Part shown: one piece after another, positions 6,617 through 15,276 of the stretch | How the letters are laid out: every line of letters starts with the position of its first letter | Numbering within the stretch: position 1 is the stretch's first letter | Assembly: GCA_023437865.1 (NCBI GenBank) | Contig: JAEZFE010000281.1 | Location: 1-17,934 of the forward strand | Direction of reading: 5' to 3' | Length of the DNA stretch: 17,934 nucleotides | From: Pseudomonadota bacterium | Lineage (GTDB): Bacteria; Pseudomonadota; Alphaproteobacteria; Rhodospirillales; Magnetospirillaceae | Notes under the pieces: generated by a model | Database searches by the model: none | What the model was told of the DNA's origin: nothing | Seen by the model: the letters and a program-made list of their open reading frames with translations, nothing else | Program-made: the position numbers and the translations under genes

Positions 6617-7797
6617 TGCGCGCTGTCCTTAAGCTCTTCGCCTTCATCCTGCTGCTAATCCCGGGTCTGGCCCATGCTGAAGGCCCCGTCGACCACCGCG
6701 CCGTCGCCGCCCGGATCGTCGCCCAAGGCCACGCCTTGGTGGGGGCTTATGACCCTGCCAACGGCCAGGACACCTCCGACGCTTTCTCGGATCTCTATTT
6801 CAACGTGTTCGAGGAAACCGGGCTCGAGGCCGACATCGGCGCCGCCGATCCCGGCGTGAAGACCGAACTGGAATCCTATTTCGCCGCCGTCATCGGCTCT
6901 GCCGCCAAAGGCGCGCCCAAGGCCACGATCGAGCAACACTGGCGCAAGCTGGAAACCCGCCTGACCGAGGTGGCCGACCAACGCGCCGAGGCGGTCAAAT
7001 CGGGTTGGGTCGGCGCCTTCCTGCAATCGCTGCTGATCCTGCTGCGCGAGGGCTTCGAAGCCATTCTGGTGATCGGCGCGCTGGTCGCCTATCTCAAGCG
7101 CCTGGGCGCCGACGACAAGCTGAAGGTGGTGTGGCAGGCGGTCGCCCTTGCCCTCGTGGCCAGCGCCGCCACCGCCTGGGCCATGAACTCGCTGATCGAG
7201 ACCTCGGGCGCCGACCGCGAAGCCATGGAGGGCGCCACCATGCTGGTGGCCGCCCTGGTGCTGACCTATGTCAGCCATTGGCTGTTCGCGCGGCGCGAGG
7301 CGCAGCGCTGGCAGGGCTACATCAAGGAGCAGATCGAGAAGGCGCTGTCAGGCGGCCAGATGTTCTCGCTGGGCTTCGCCGCCTTCCTGGCGGTGTACCG
7401 CGAGGGCGCCGAGACCGTGCTGTTCTATCAGGCGCTGATGGGCAGCGCGCCGGGTCATTCCGCCGCCATCGGCGCCGGCTTCGTGGTCGCCGCCTTCGGC
7501 CTGGTGGCGATTTATTGGGCCATCCGCAGGGCATCCATGAAGATCCCGCTGGCGCCGTTCTTCACCGGCACCGCCATCTTGCTCTATGCGCTGGCGGTGG
7601 TGTTCGCCGGACAGGGCATGCTGGAGCTGCAGGAAGCGCGCTGGGTCTCGGTGACGCCACTGGCCGGCTTTCCCAACCTGCCCTCCATTGGCCTGTTCCC
7701 CACCCTTGAATCGGTCGCCGCCCAGGCCCTGCTGCTGGCGACGCTGATCCCGGTGATCGGAATGTGGGCGCTCAAGCGGGCGAAGGCGGCGCCATGA
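6616..7797 (+). CDS. FTR1-family iron permease with periplasmic N-terminal domain (FtrC/EfeU-like)
   Basis: This encodes 393 residues. A signal peptide (1-21, ending AHA) is followed by a periplasmic domain of about 110 residues, then about seven membrane helices from residue 132 onward. Both hallmark iron-permease motifs are present inside helices: REGFE at 144-148 and REGAE at 262-266. In this family these Glu residues carry Fe(III) across the inner membrane. The ATG at 6616 overlaps the preceding TGA as TGATG; the GTG one codon earlier is less likely. The gene after it begins within its last codons (ATGA overlap). Being followed by a polyferredoxin gene places it with FtrC of the FtrABCD systems rather than with EfeUOB. 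Neither a P19-type protein nor a cupredoxin is encoded nearby. Confidence 0.93.
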   Translation: MRAVLKLFAFILLLIPGLAHAEGPVDHRAVAARIVAQGHALVGAYDPANGQDTSDAFSDLYFNVFEETGLEADIGAADPGVKTELESYFAAVIGSAAKGAPKATIEQHWRKLETRLTEVADQRAEAVKSGWVGAFLQSLLILLREGFEAILVIGALVAYLKRLGADDKLKVVWQAVALALVASAATAWAMNSLIETSGADREAMEGATMLVAALVLTYVSHWLFARREAQRWQGYIKEQIEKALSGGQMFSLGFAAFLAVYREGAETVLFYQALMGSAPGHSAAIGAGFVVAAFGLVAIYWAIRRASMKIPLAPFFTGTAILLYALAVVFAGQGMLELQEARWVSVTPLAGFPNLPSIGLFPTLESVAAQALLLATLIPVIGMWALKRAKAAP

Positions 7798-9203
7798 TGC
7801 AGCGCCAGATTCCGGCCTGCGAACAAAACCGTCCCTCCAGCCGCATCGCCGGCCCGATCGAAGCGTTCTTCGTCCGCAACATCCGCTGGCTGCCCTGGGT
7901 GCATGCCGTGATGTTCGTGGTGTTCGTCGGCCTGATCCTGGCGCCGGCGCTGCTGTCCGACCCGGCGGAAACCGCCGGTCCGTTCGACCACCTGGCGGTC
8001 TTCGCCAATCTGGCCCTGTGGGGCCTCTGGTTCCCGCTGCTGCTGCTGTCGGTGCTGGCCACCGGGCGGTCATGGTGCGGCATCCTGTGCCCCATGGGCG
8101 CGGCATCGGAATATGCCTCGAAGCACGGCCTGCGCCTTGCCCCGCCGCGCTGGCTGACCTGGCCGGGCACCCCGGTGCTGTCGTTCATCGTTGTCACCAT
8201 CCTGGGCCAGACCACCGGCGTGCGCACCCACCCCGAAGCGGCGGCCGAGATCTTCGGCGGCACCATGGCGGCAGCCATCATCCTGGGTTGGCTGTTCGCG
8301 CCGGGCAAGCGCCCGTGGTGCCGCCATGCCTGCCCCATCGGCCTGCTGCTGGGCGTATTCAACCGCCTGTCGGTGGTCGAGTTCGCCCCAAAGCGCCCCG
8401 AACCGGGCGGCGACCGGTGGAACGACAAGGGCGCCTGCCCAACCATGATCGACCTTCGGCGCAAGACCGAGACCCGGCACTGCATCGAATGCTTCCGCTG
8501 CGTCAGCCCGCCCGCCCCGGGCGGCCTGTTCCTACGCCTGCGCCGCCCCGGCGAGGAGATCGAACAGATCGGCGCGCGCAATCCCAACCTGTCGGAAATC
8601 CTGTTCCTGTTCCTGGGCGGCGGCGTGGCGTTGGGCGGCTTCCTGTGGGGCGTGCTGCCGCTGTTCAACAGCGTGCGCGATGGCCTGGGCGAATGGGCCA
8701 TCGACCACGACGTCACGTGGTTGCTTGAGAGCGGCCCGAGCTGGCTGATGAGTGTCCATCCGGCCCGCCGCGAGGTGTTCCTGTGGCTGGACTTCGTCAT
8801 GATCTCCGGCTTCATGGCCGCCACCATGCTGGCCTTCACCGTCGGCCTGTCGGCCTTGACCGCGCTGTCCGCCTGGGCTGCCGGCCAAGCGGGGGCACGC
8901 GGCACGCTGAAGAGCCGCTTCCTGGAACTGGGCTACCAGTTCACCCCGATCGCCATGGTGTCGCTGCTGCTGGGCCTGGGCGGCGGCCTGTTCACCGCCC
9001 TCAAGAGCGTGGGCCTGCCGCCGGAAGCGGTGTCGGCCATCAAGATCGCCCTGTTCTCGGGCGGCATCGTCTGGAGCCTGTGGCTCGCCTTCCGCATCCT
9101 GGCCACCGAAGGGGTGAAGGGTGCGAAGGCCATTCCCGCCCTGGTGCCGGGACTGGTGGGCACGGTGGCGGTGGCGCTGGCTTGGTGGCCGGCGCTGTTC
9201 TAA
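7794..9203 (+). CDS. Membrane-bound 4Fe-4S polyferredoxin, FtrD/NapH-like
   Basis: This encodes 469 residues with about eight to ten membrane helices. Two CxxxCP motifs, WCGILCP (C95, C99) and WCRHACP (C176, C180), are typical of NapH/CcoG/FtrD-type membrane ferredoxins. A soluble loop carries C215 and the cluster motif C230-x2-C233-x2-C236. In FtrABCD iron transporters this subunit is proposed to receive or pass on electrons during the oxidation and permeation cycle; I infer the same role here from its place behind the FTR1 gene. The start overlaps the permease stop as ATGA; a second ATG directly follows and could be used instead. The C-terminal half (about 265-469) contains further helices without Cys. 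A shared hairpin terminator follows the stop. Confidence 0.88.
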   Translation: MMQRQIPACEQNRPSSRIAGPIEAFFVRNIRWLPWVHAVMFVVFVGLILAPALLSDPAETAGPFDHLAVFANLALWGLWFPLLLLSVLATGRSWCGILCPMGAASEYASKHGLRLAPPRWLTWPGTPVLSFIVVTILGQTTGVRTHPEAAAEIFGGTMAAAIILGWLFAPGKRPWCRHACPIGLLLGVFNRLSVVEFAPKRPEPGGDRWNDKGACPTMIDLRRKTETRHCIECFRCVSPPAPGGLFLRLRRPGEEIEQIGARNPNLSEILFLFLGGGVALGGFLWGVLPLFNSVRDGLGEWAIDHDVTWLLESGPSWLMSVHPARREVFLWLDFVMISGFMAATMLAFTVGLSALTALSAWAAGQAGARGTLKSRFLELGYQFTPIAMVSLLLGLGGGLFTALKSVGLPPEAVSAIKIALFSGGIVWSLWLAFRILATEGVKGAKAIPALVPGLVGTVAVALAWWPALF

Positions 9204-9217
9204 ACGTTAAAAGACGA

Positions 9218-9248
9218 GGGCGGAGGGCTGTAGGCCCCTCCGCCCTTT
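9218..9248. terminator. Bidirectional hairpin terminator between the iron operon and glk
   Basis: Arms GGGCGGAGGG (9218-9227) and CCCTCCGCCC (9236-9245) form a perfect 10 bp stem with an 8-base loop. On the plus strand only three T follow. On the minus strand the stem runs into a TCTTTT stretch (9210-9215). It lies between two converging genes and can serve both. Confidence 0.82.
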
Positions 9249-9252
9249 CGCC

Positions 9253-10197
9253 TTAATCGCTGACCAATCCCGCCAGCCCCATGAACGCCGGCTGGGGATG
9301 CATCACCAGCCAGACCGGAACCGGGGCCAGGTAATCTTGGAAGCGGCCCTTGGCTTCGAACCGGCGGCGGAACGCGGATTGGGCCAGAGCCTGATGCATG
9401 CGCGGCAGGATGCCACCAGCGATGAAAACGCCGCCGCGCGCACCCACCGACAAAACAAGGTTGCCCGCCACGGTGCCCAACATGGCGAAGAACATTTCCA
9501 GCGCCTCGCGGCACACCAGGCACGACCCGTCCAGGGCGCGCTGGCTGATGGCATCGGGGGTGGTATAGGCGGGGTGCTGCCCGCGGATGGCGGCCACCGC
9601 CTCGTACAGGTTGACCAGACCCGGCCCGGACAGCATGCGCTCCACCGAAACGTGGTCGAAACGCTTGCGCAGGAAGGCGATCACCTGATCTTCAAAATCC
9701 GAAGTGGAAGGCATCGTCGCGTGCCCGCCTTCGGCTGCCAGCGCGCTCCAGCCGCCGGCCCGGTCAGGCACCAGCGCCGAGACGCCCAGGCCAGTCCCTG
9801 GCCCGAGCACCGCGATGGGGGCGCCCGCCACCGGCTCGCCGCCGCCCAGCTTGATGATGTCGTCGGCTCCGAGATGGCGCACCGACAGGGCCACTGCGGT
9901 AAAGTCGTTGACCACGTCGAAGCGTTCGAGCCCCAGTTCCTTGCGCACCGCCTCGATCGAGAAGTGCCACGCCGAATTGGTGAGGTCGACCAAGTCGCCG
10001 GTAATCGGCGATGCCACCGCGAAGGCGGCGCGCGCCGGCTTCACCCCGCCTTGGCTGACGAGGTAGGCCTGCGCCGCCTGGGCCGGCCCCGGGAAATCGG
10101 CGCAGCGCATGGCGGTGGGCTGGCCCGGCACACCATCGGTAACCAGCGCGAAGCGAACGTTGGTGCCGCCGATATCGGCGATCAGGGATTGGGTCAT
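9253..10197 (-). CDS. glk: Glucokinase
   Basis: This encodes 314 residues, the usual length of the bacterial Glk family (PF02685). It phosphorylates glucose to glucose-6-phosphate with ATP in the cytoplasm. The ATP-binding motif DIGGTN is at 8-13, and the catalytic pair N97-D98 at 97-98. GPGTGLG is at 132-138, and the sugar-contacting E156, H159 and E186 occupy the positions known from E. coli Glk. The start at 10197 is chosen over an ATG 17 codons upstream because GAGGG lies 7 bases before it and because the family begins just ahead of the DIGGTN strand. It is 51 bases downstream of glgA on the same strand, and the two probably form an operon. Phosphorylating glucose supplies the precursor of the glycogen branch or recovers glucose released from glycogen. 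Confidence 0.94.
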   Translation of the reverse strand: MTQSLIADIGGTNVRFALVTDGVPGQPTAMRCADFPGPAQAAQAYLVSQGGVKPARAAFAVASPITGDLVDLTNSAWHFSIEAVRKELGLERFDVVNDFTAVALSVRHLGADDIIKLGGGEPVAGAPIAVLGPGTGLGVSALVPDRAGGWSALAAEGGHATMPSTSDFEDQVIAFLRKRFDHVSVERMLSGPGLVNLYEAVAAIRGQHPAYTTPDAISQRALDGSCLVCREALEMFFAMLGTVAGNLVLSVGARGGVFIAGGILPRMHQALAQSAFRRRFEAKGRFQDYLAPVPVWLVMHPQPAFMGLAGLVSD

Positions 10198-10248
10198 GGA
10201 ATGCCCTCGGATCTTTTCGTTGCGCGGCGCTTGAGCGCCCAAAATCAT

Positions 10249-11709
10249 TCAGCCAGCGGTCAGGGCCTTGTACAGGTCCACATAGCGGCGGGCCGACAGG
10301 TCCCAGCCGAAATCGGCGTACACGCCGGCGGTCTGAATCTTGGCCCACTGCTCCTTCTGTCGATACAGGCCGACCGCGCGTTCGACCGTCCATTGGAAGG
10401 CACCGGCATTGGCGTGCTCGAAGGTGAAGCCATTGGCGGTGCCGGTCATCAACCCGTCATAGGTGGTGTCGATGATGGTATCGGCCAGCCCACCGGTGGC
10501 GTGGACCAGCGGCACGGTGCCATAGCGCAGCGCATAGAACTGGGTCAGGCCGCAGGGTTCGAAGCGCGACGGCATGACCAGCATGTCGCCGCCCGCCATC
10601 AGCTTGTGGGCCAGGGCCTCGGAATAGCCGATATTGACCGCCACCTGGGCTGGGTTGACCGCCGCCACGGCGCGGAAACCGTCCTCCAGCCCGCGGTCGC
10701 CGGTGCCGATTACGGCAAGCTGGCAACCCTGATGCAGGATGGCCGGCATGGTGGCCAGCACCAGATCCATGCCCTTGAGGTCGTTGAGGCGGCTGACGAT
10801 GACCAGCAGCGGCGCCTCCGGGTCCTGGGCGAGGCCCAGCTCCGCCTGCAACGCCTTCTTGTTGGCGGCCTTGCCGGCGGCAAAATCGGCGGCTTTGTAC
10901 TGGTGGGCGATATAGGGATCGATGGCCGGATCCCACACGCCGTAATCGGCGCCGTTCAGGATGCCCGCCAGGTCGGCGGCACGCTCCGCCAGCACGCCTT
11001 CCAGGCCGCAGCCATGGGGGGCCGACTGGATCTCCTTGGCATAGCGCGGGCTGACGGTGGTGATCTTGTCGGAATAGACCAAGCCCGCCTTCAGGAAGGA
11101 CAGGGTGTCGTAATATTCGAAGCCGTCGATGGTGTACATGGACCACGGCAGGCCCAGGCGCGGCACGGCGTCGGGCGGGAACTGACCCTGATAGGCGATG
11201 TTATGGATGGTGAACACGGTGGCCGGGCGGCCCACCACGTTCCACGCATCGAGGAACGCCGGGGCCAGGCCGCTTTGCCAATCATGGCAATGCAGCACCT
11301 CGGGGCGCCACTTGACGGGACTGCCCTCGGTGCACAGATGTGCCGCCGCCCACGACAGCAGGCCGAACCGCAAATGATTGTCCGCGTAGTCCGCACCGCC
11401 GGCATCCTGATACGGCCCGCCCGTGCGGTCGTAGAGCGCCGGGCAGTCGATCAACCAGACCGGCACACCCGAACCCGGCAGCTTGGCGCTGACCAGCTTG
11501 GCCTCGGCGCCGATGTCCAGCGGGTCGCCCAGGGAACCAACCACACGCTTGCCCTCGGCCTTGGCCAGGGCGTCGGGATAGCCGGGCAACAGCACGCGCA
11601 CGTCTTGGCCGCATGCGTTCAGCGCCGCCGGAAGCGCGCCGGACACGTCGGCCAAGCCGCCCGTCTTGACCAGCGGAAAAACTTCGGAAGAAGCGAACAG
11701 CACGCGCAT
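10249..11709 (-). CDS. glgA: Glycogen synthase (ADP-glucose-dependent)
   Basis: This encodes 486 residues, the normal GlgA length, of the GT5 family. It extends alpha-1,4-glucan chains from ADP-glucose in the cytoplasm. The ADP-glucose-binding motif KTGGL is at 15-19, HDWQ at 142-145, and SRLNDLKG supplies R307 and K312. SRFEPCGLTQ (381-390) holds the catalytic-site E384. All residues expected for activity are visible. The ATG at 11709 puts the first strand MRVLFASSE at the N-terminus, as in homologues, with GGTGAG a few bases upstream. It is first in a leftward operon with glk and is divergent from glgC, whose product makes its substrate. No branching enzyme, phosphorylase or debranching enzyme is encoded in the window. 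Confidence 0.96.
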   Translation of the reverse strand: MRVLFASSEVFPLVKTGGLADVSGALPAALNACGQDVRVLLPGYPDALAKAEGKRVVGSLGDPLDIGAEAKLVSAKLPGSGVPVWLIDCPALYDRTGGPYQDAGGADYADNHLRFGLLSWAAAHLCTEGSPVKWRPEVLHCHDWQSGLAPAFLDAWNVVGRPATVFTIHNIAYQGQFPPDAVPRLGLPWSMYTIDGFEYYDTLSFLKAGLVYSDKITTVSPRYAKEIQSAPHGCGLEGVLAERAADLAGILNGADYGVWDPAIDPYIAHQYKAADFAAGKAANKKALQAELGLAQDPEAPLLVIVSRLNDLKGMDLVLATMPAILHQGCQLAVIGTGDRGLEDGFRAVAAVNPAQVAVNIGYSEALAHKLMAGGDMLVMPSRFEPCGLTQFYALRYGTVPLVHATGGLADTIIDTTYDGLMTGTANGFTFEHANAGAFQWTVERAVGLYRQKEQWAKIQTAGVYADFGWDLSARRYVDLYKALTAG

Positions 11710-11897
11710 GGCTCACCCGTCGGACGTCTTGTAATTCCAGTCAAGCCTAGCCCAAGGCGGCACGGGACGAAAGCCGCTTCCCCGCTTCGGTTACATAGCG
11801 GTGAATGCGACAGAACCATGGTAGAGCGGCAGTTGTGCCCCTGGGAAAGATATGGCACCGTCCCCCTCGGACCTCGAATGACTTGGAGAGTGAGCTG
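11710..11897. other. Divergent glgA / glgC promoter region
   Basis: These 188 bases must contain the promoters for glgA-glk (leftward) and glgC (rightward). I found no convincing sigma-70 boxes, operator or leader structure by eye. The arrangement suggests coordinate control of ADP-glucose synthesis and its polymerisation. Confidence 0.5.
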
Positions 11898-13184
11898 ATG
11901 ACGCAGCCAGAGGATCGCGTGAGCTATGAGCTCGAGGTCAACCTGCGACTGCGCCGCACCTTGGCCTTGGTTCTGGCAGGCGGGCGCGGATCGCGGCTCA
12001 AGGCGCTCACCGACTGGCATGCCAAGCCGGGCGTGCCGTTCGCCGGCAAGTTCCGCATCATCGATTTCACCCTGTCGAATTGCATCAATTCGGGAATCCG
12101 ACGCATCGGCGTGCTGACCCAGTACAAGGCCCACTCGCTGCTGCAGCACATCCAGCGCGGCTGGGGCTTCCTGCGCGGCGAATTCAACGAGTTCATCGAG
12201 CTGCTGCCCGCCCAGCAACGCACCGATGGCGAGAATTGGTACAAAGGCACAGCCGACGCGGTGTACCAGAACCTCGACATCATCCGCCAACACGGTCCCG
12301 AATACGTGCTGATCCTGGCCGGCGACCACATCTACAAGATGGATTACGGCAAGATGCTGGCCCATCACATGGCGACCAACGCCGATGTGACGGTGGCCTG
12401 CCTGGAGGTGCCGCTGGAGGACGCCAAGGGCTTCGGCGTCATGGCGGTGGACGACCAGGACAACATCATCCGCTTCGACGAGAAGCCGGCCAATCCCCAG
12501 CATGCCCCTGGCAAGCCCGATGTGGCGCTGGCCAGCATGGGCATCTACATCTTCAACGCCCAGTTCCTGTACGAGCGGCTGAACCTGGAAGCCAGCCGCC
12601 CCGGCACCGAGCACGATTTCGGCAAGGATATCATCCCGCAATTGGTGGGCACCCATAAGCTGATCGCCCACCGCTTCCAGGACTCTTGTGTCATGCACGA
12701 GGGCGCCAAGGGCCATTACTGGCGCGACGTCGGCACCATCGACGCCTATTGGGAGGCCAATCTCGACCTCACCACGGTGACACCGGCCCTAAACCTTTAT
12801 GATACGAACTGGCCCATCTGGACCTATCAGGCCCAATTGCCGCCGGCCAAGTTCGTATTCGATTCCGATACCCGCCGTGGCTTTGCTGCGGATTCACTGG
12901 TCTCGGGCGGCTGCATCATCTCGGGCGCCACCGTGCGGCGCTCACTGCTGTTCTCGAACGTGCGCGTGAATTCATATTGCCTGGTCGAGGATTCGGTCAT
13001 CCTGCCCGATTGCGACATCGGCCGGCACGCCCGGCTGCAGAAGTGCATCGTGGATCAGGGCTGCATCATCCCCCCCGGCCTGGTGGTCGGCGAGGACCCG
13101 GAGCTGGACGCCAAGCGCTTCGACCGCACCGAGAAGGGGGTCACCCTGATCACCGCGGACATGCTGAAAAAGCTGGAGAGCTGA
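11898..13184 (+). CDS. glgC: Glucose-1-phosphate adenylyltransferase (ADP-glucose pyrophosphorylase)
   Basis: This encodes 428 residues. It makes ADP-glucose and pyrophosphate from ATP and glucose-1-phosphate, the committed step of glycogen synthesis. The nucleotidyltransferase domain starts with LAGGRGSRL (26-34). It includes [19 protein letters not shown] at 51-69, GTADAVYQN at 117-125 and the catalytic D143 in [10 protein letters not shown]. The glucose-1-phosphate Lys is K196 in EKP. The C-terminal part (about 315-400) is a left-handed beta-helix that carries allosteric sites in this family. The ATG at 11898 is preceded by GGAGAG and fits the family N-terminus; an upstream in-frame start would add 31 unrelated residues. 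It is divergent from glgA. A DUF1232 gene follows almost immediately after the stop. Confidence 0.97.
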   Translation: MTQPEDRVSYELEVNLRLRRTLALVLAGGRGSRLKALTDWHAKPGVPFAGKFRIIDFTLSNCINSGIRRIGVLTQYKAHSLLQHIQRGWGFLRGEFNEFIELLPAQQRTDGENWYKGTADAVYQNLDIIRQHGPEYVLILAGDHIYKMDYGKMLAHHMATNADVTVACLEVPLEDAKGFGVMAVDDQDNIIRFDEKPANPQHAPGKPDVALASMGIYIFNAQFLYERLNLEASRPGTEHDFGKDIIPQLVGTHKLIAHRFQDSCVMHEGAKGHYWRDVGTIDAYWEANLDLTTVTPALNLYDTNWPIWTYQAQLPPAKFVFDSDTRRGFAADSLVSGGCIISGATVRRSLLFSNVRVNSYCLVEDSVILPDCDIGRHARLQKCIVDQGCIIPPGLVVGEDPELDAKRFDRTEKGVTLITADMLKKLES

Positions 13185-13227
13185 CACGCTCGACGCGCTT
13201 AAAGCCCTCAAGCGCGAGACCCTGGCG

Positions 13228-13542
13228 GTGGCCATCGCCGCCGGGGATCCACGCACGCCGCTGGCGGCCAAGCTGCTGGCCGGCGTCGTGGTGGCATACG
13301 CCCTGTCGCCCATCGACCTGATCCCCGATTTCATTCCCATCCTCGGGCACCTGGACGACCTGATCCTGGTGCCGCTGGGAATCTGGGCGGTGCTGAAGCT
13401 GATACCGCCGGAGGTTATGGCGGAAGCGCGGGACAAGGCGGCCCGGCAGGGCAAGCCCGCCAAACGCTGGGCTGGCCTCGCCATCGTGGCGCTGGTTTGG
13501 CTGGCCGCAGCGGCGTTGACGGTCAGGCTGCTGACCCGCTGA
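13228..13542 (+). CDS. DUF1232 (YkvA-family) small membrane protein, start uncertain
   Basis: From the GTG at 13228 the product has 104 residues. The DUF1232 signature is clear: [17 protein letters not shown] at 24-40, then [12 protein letters not shown] second hydrophobic helix closes the protein (about 81-100). The family is of unknown function and probably sits in the membrane. In-frame codons upstream, back to 13186, read like its N-terminal helix ([13 protein letters not shown]), but contain no ATG, GTG or TTG. An ACG at 13186 lies 7 bases after a GGAG and could be a rare start or a mutated ATG, giving 118 residues. A TGA at 13165-13167 bounds the frame. It follows glgC directly and is probably cotranscribed. 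Its end overlaps the converging EAL gene by 20 bases. Confidence 0.82.
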   Translation: MAIAAGDPRTPLAAKLLAGVVVAYALSPIDLIPDFIPILGHLDDLILVPLGIWAVLKLIPPEVMAEARDKAARQGKPAKRWAGLAIVALVWLAAAALTVRLLTR

Positions 13543-15220
13543 TCCGATGGTCGCGCCAATAAGCAAGCAACGCCTCGGGGGGAAGCGGCGGCGCAAAGTG
13601 ATAGCCTTGGCCCAGATTACACCCGAGAGCGGCCAGGATGTCGGCGCAGGCCGCATTTTCCACCCCTTCGGCCACGGTCACCAACCCCATGCGCCGGCAC
13701 ATCTGCACGGTGGATTCGACCAGCACCCGATCCTCGCGGCTGGTTGCGAGATTGCGCACGAACATCTGGTCGATCTTCACGTACCGGGCGGGAATGCGCT
13801 TCAGATAGGACAGCGACGACATCCCCGTTCCGTAATCATCGATCGACAAGGTAAAACCGGCGGAGCGCAGGCGGCCCAAATGGTGCTCCAGCTCCGATTG
13901 GTTCAGGAAGGCTGCGCTTTCGGTGATTTCCACGTCAATCAGCGCGGGGTCCACCTCGTAGACATCGATCATCCGCACGATGGTGTCGATCAAATCGGGC
14001 ATGGCGAGGTCACGCGCCGACATATTGATGGAGACGACAAACCGGTGCCCTTGGGCCGACCATTGGGCCACCTGCGCCACCGCCTCCCTGAAGATGCACT
14101 GGGTCAACTGCCCGATCAGCGGCGAATATTCGACGATAGGCACGAACCGCCCGGGCGGCAGCTCGCCGCGTGTGGGGTGGCGCCAGCGCACCAGCGCCTC
14201 GCACCCTGCCATCACGCCGTCCGTCAAGCGCACCTTGGGCTGGTAGTAGAGGATCATCTGACCGCTATCGAGCGCCGTCCGCACGTCCCCCAAGAGCAGC
14301 AGGCGCTGGCGCAGCACCTCGTCGCTCTCGCGGGCAAAGGTGCTCCAGAGCCGTCCGCCCTCGGCCGCATCATCGCTGGCCAGCGCGGCGCGGCGCAGCG
14401 GCAAATCGGGCGGATTGTCCGCCGGATCGGCCCTGGCGATACCGATTACGGCATCCAATGTCAGCGGAATGCTGTCCACCTCTACGGGTTTTGACAAGCA
14501 GTCCGACAGCCGGTCCGCCAAGCCCTCGCTGCTTTCCGCGCTACGGTCGAGCACCGCCAGCAAGCCGCCATCGACCCGGAACAGCACATCCTCGGGCCTG
14601 ATTGCCTTCGCCAAGCGCTCGGTGGCATTGCGGAGCACGGTCTCGGCGGTCTGCACGCCGAACACCAACGCAATCGGCCGAAGCGCGCGCAAATTCACCG
14701 CCAGCACCGTGGTACCGCCGCCGCCTTTGCCACTTTTCGCCAATTCCCGGATGAGGGATTGGCGGTTGGGCAGGCCGGTGAACTCGTCGATATAGCCGTG
14801 CAGAACCGTGGTGACGGTCGACGCCCTGAGCGCGGACACCACCACGCCCACCACGCTGCCCGCCAGGGTGAAGATACCGGCTCGGAATACCCAGCCATAG
14901 GTTTCCTGCGGCACACGGGCGGCGACGTCGAGAGGCATCCAGGGACCGATCAGAACCCCCGCCGTCAGGCCGGCGACGAACCCGCCCCACGGGCCGAAAA
15001 ACAGCGCCACCAGGAAGATCGGCACATACAGCACGTGCAGATAGGGTTCCTTGGTGCCGCCGGTGACATAGACCAGGCCGCCCCCCAGCACCACCATGAC
15101 CGCCGCACCCAGCGCCACCAGGGCGCGCTCCACCGCGCGGGGCCCCAGGAAAAGCCTTGCAAGGATGCGGTCGGAAACCGCCGTGTACAGAATGGCGTGC
15201 TGTTGGCGCGCGGAAAGCAT
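13523..15220 (-). CDS. Membrane-anchored GGDEF-EAL protein, likely c-di-GMP phosphodiesterase
   Basis: This encodes 565 residues. About four membrane helices fill residues 31-130. A GGDEF-type domain follows (about 140-290), opening with DEFTGLPNR. Where GGDEF should stand it reads RVDGGLLAV (215-223), so cyclase activity is improbable. The EAL domain (about 305-555) keeps E341 in EALVRW, N399, E431 in EITES, D461-D462 in DDYGTG, K482, E518 in AEGVE and Q538 in QGYHFAPPL. That is the full set expected for hydrolysis of c-di-GMP to pGpG. The N-terminal membrane module may sense an envelope or small-molecule cue; no named sensor family is recognised. GGAG lies 7 bases before the ATG. It is 56 bases behind the UMF1 gene and may be cotranscribed with it. 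Confidence 0.92.
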   Translation of the reverse strand: MLSARQQHAILYTAVSDRILARLFLGPRAVERALVALGAAVMVVLGGGLVYVTGGTKEPYLHVLYVPIFLVALFFGPWGGFVAGLTAGVLIGPWMPLDVAARVPQETYGWVFRAGIFTLAGSVVGVVVSALRASTVTTVLHGYIDEFTGLPNRQSLIRELAKSGKGGGGTTVLAVNLRALRPIALVFGVQTAETVLRNATERLAKAIRPEDVLFRVDGGLLAVLDRSAESSEGLADRLSDCLSKPVEVDSIPLTLDAVIGIARADPADNPPDLPLRRAALASDDAAEGGRLWSTFARESDEVLRQRLLLLGDVRTALDSGQMILYYQPKVRLTDGVMAGCEALVRWRHPTRGELPPGRFVPIVEYSPLIGQLTQCIFREAVAQVAQWSAQGHRFVVSINMSARDLAMPDLIDTIVRMIDVYEVDPALIDVEITESAAFLNQSELEHHLGRLRSAGFTLSIDDYGTGMSSLSYLKRIPARYVKIDQMFVRNLATSREDRVLVESTVQMCRRMGLVTVAEGVENAACADILAALGCNLGQGYHFAPPLPPEALLAYWRDHRISGSAA

Positions 15221-15276
15221 GCCCCGCTCCGGTGGCTCTCATGCCCTTCCGCACATGGGAAGTCGTGGGCGAAGCT

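Noticed and set aside
9298..11898. A very long open frame (866 codons) on the plus strand, antisense to glk and glgA
   Set aside because: It mirrors two clearly recognisable enzymes. Its translation is low-complexity and rich in Gly, His, Gln and Arg, with no domain, which is typical of the antisense of GC-rich genes.
11619..12716. A 365-codon minus-strand frame over glgC and the divergent promoter region
   Set aside because: It has no recognisable domain and opposes glgC, whose motifs are complete.
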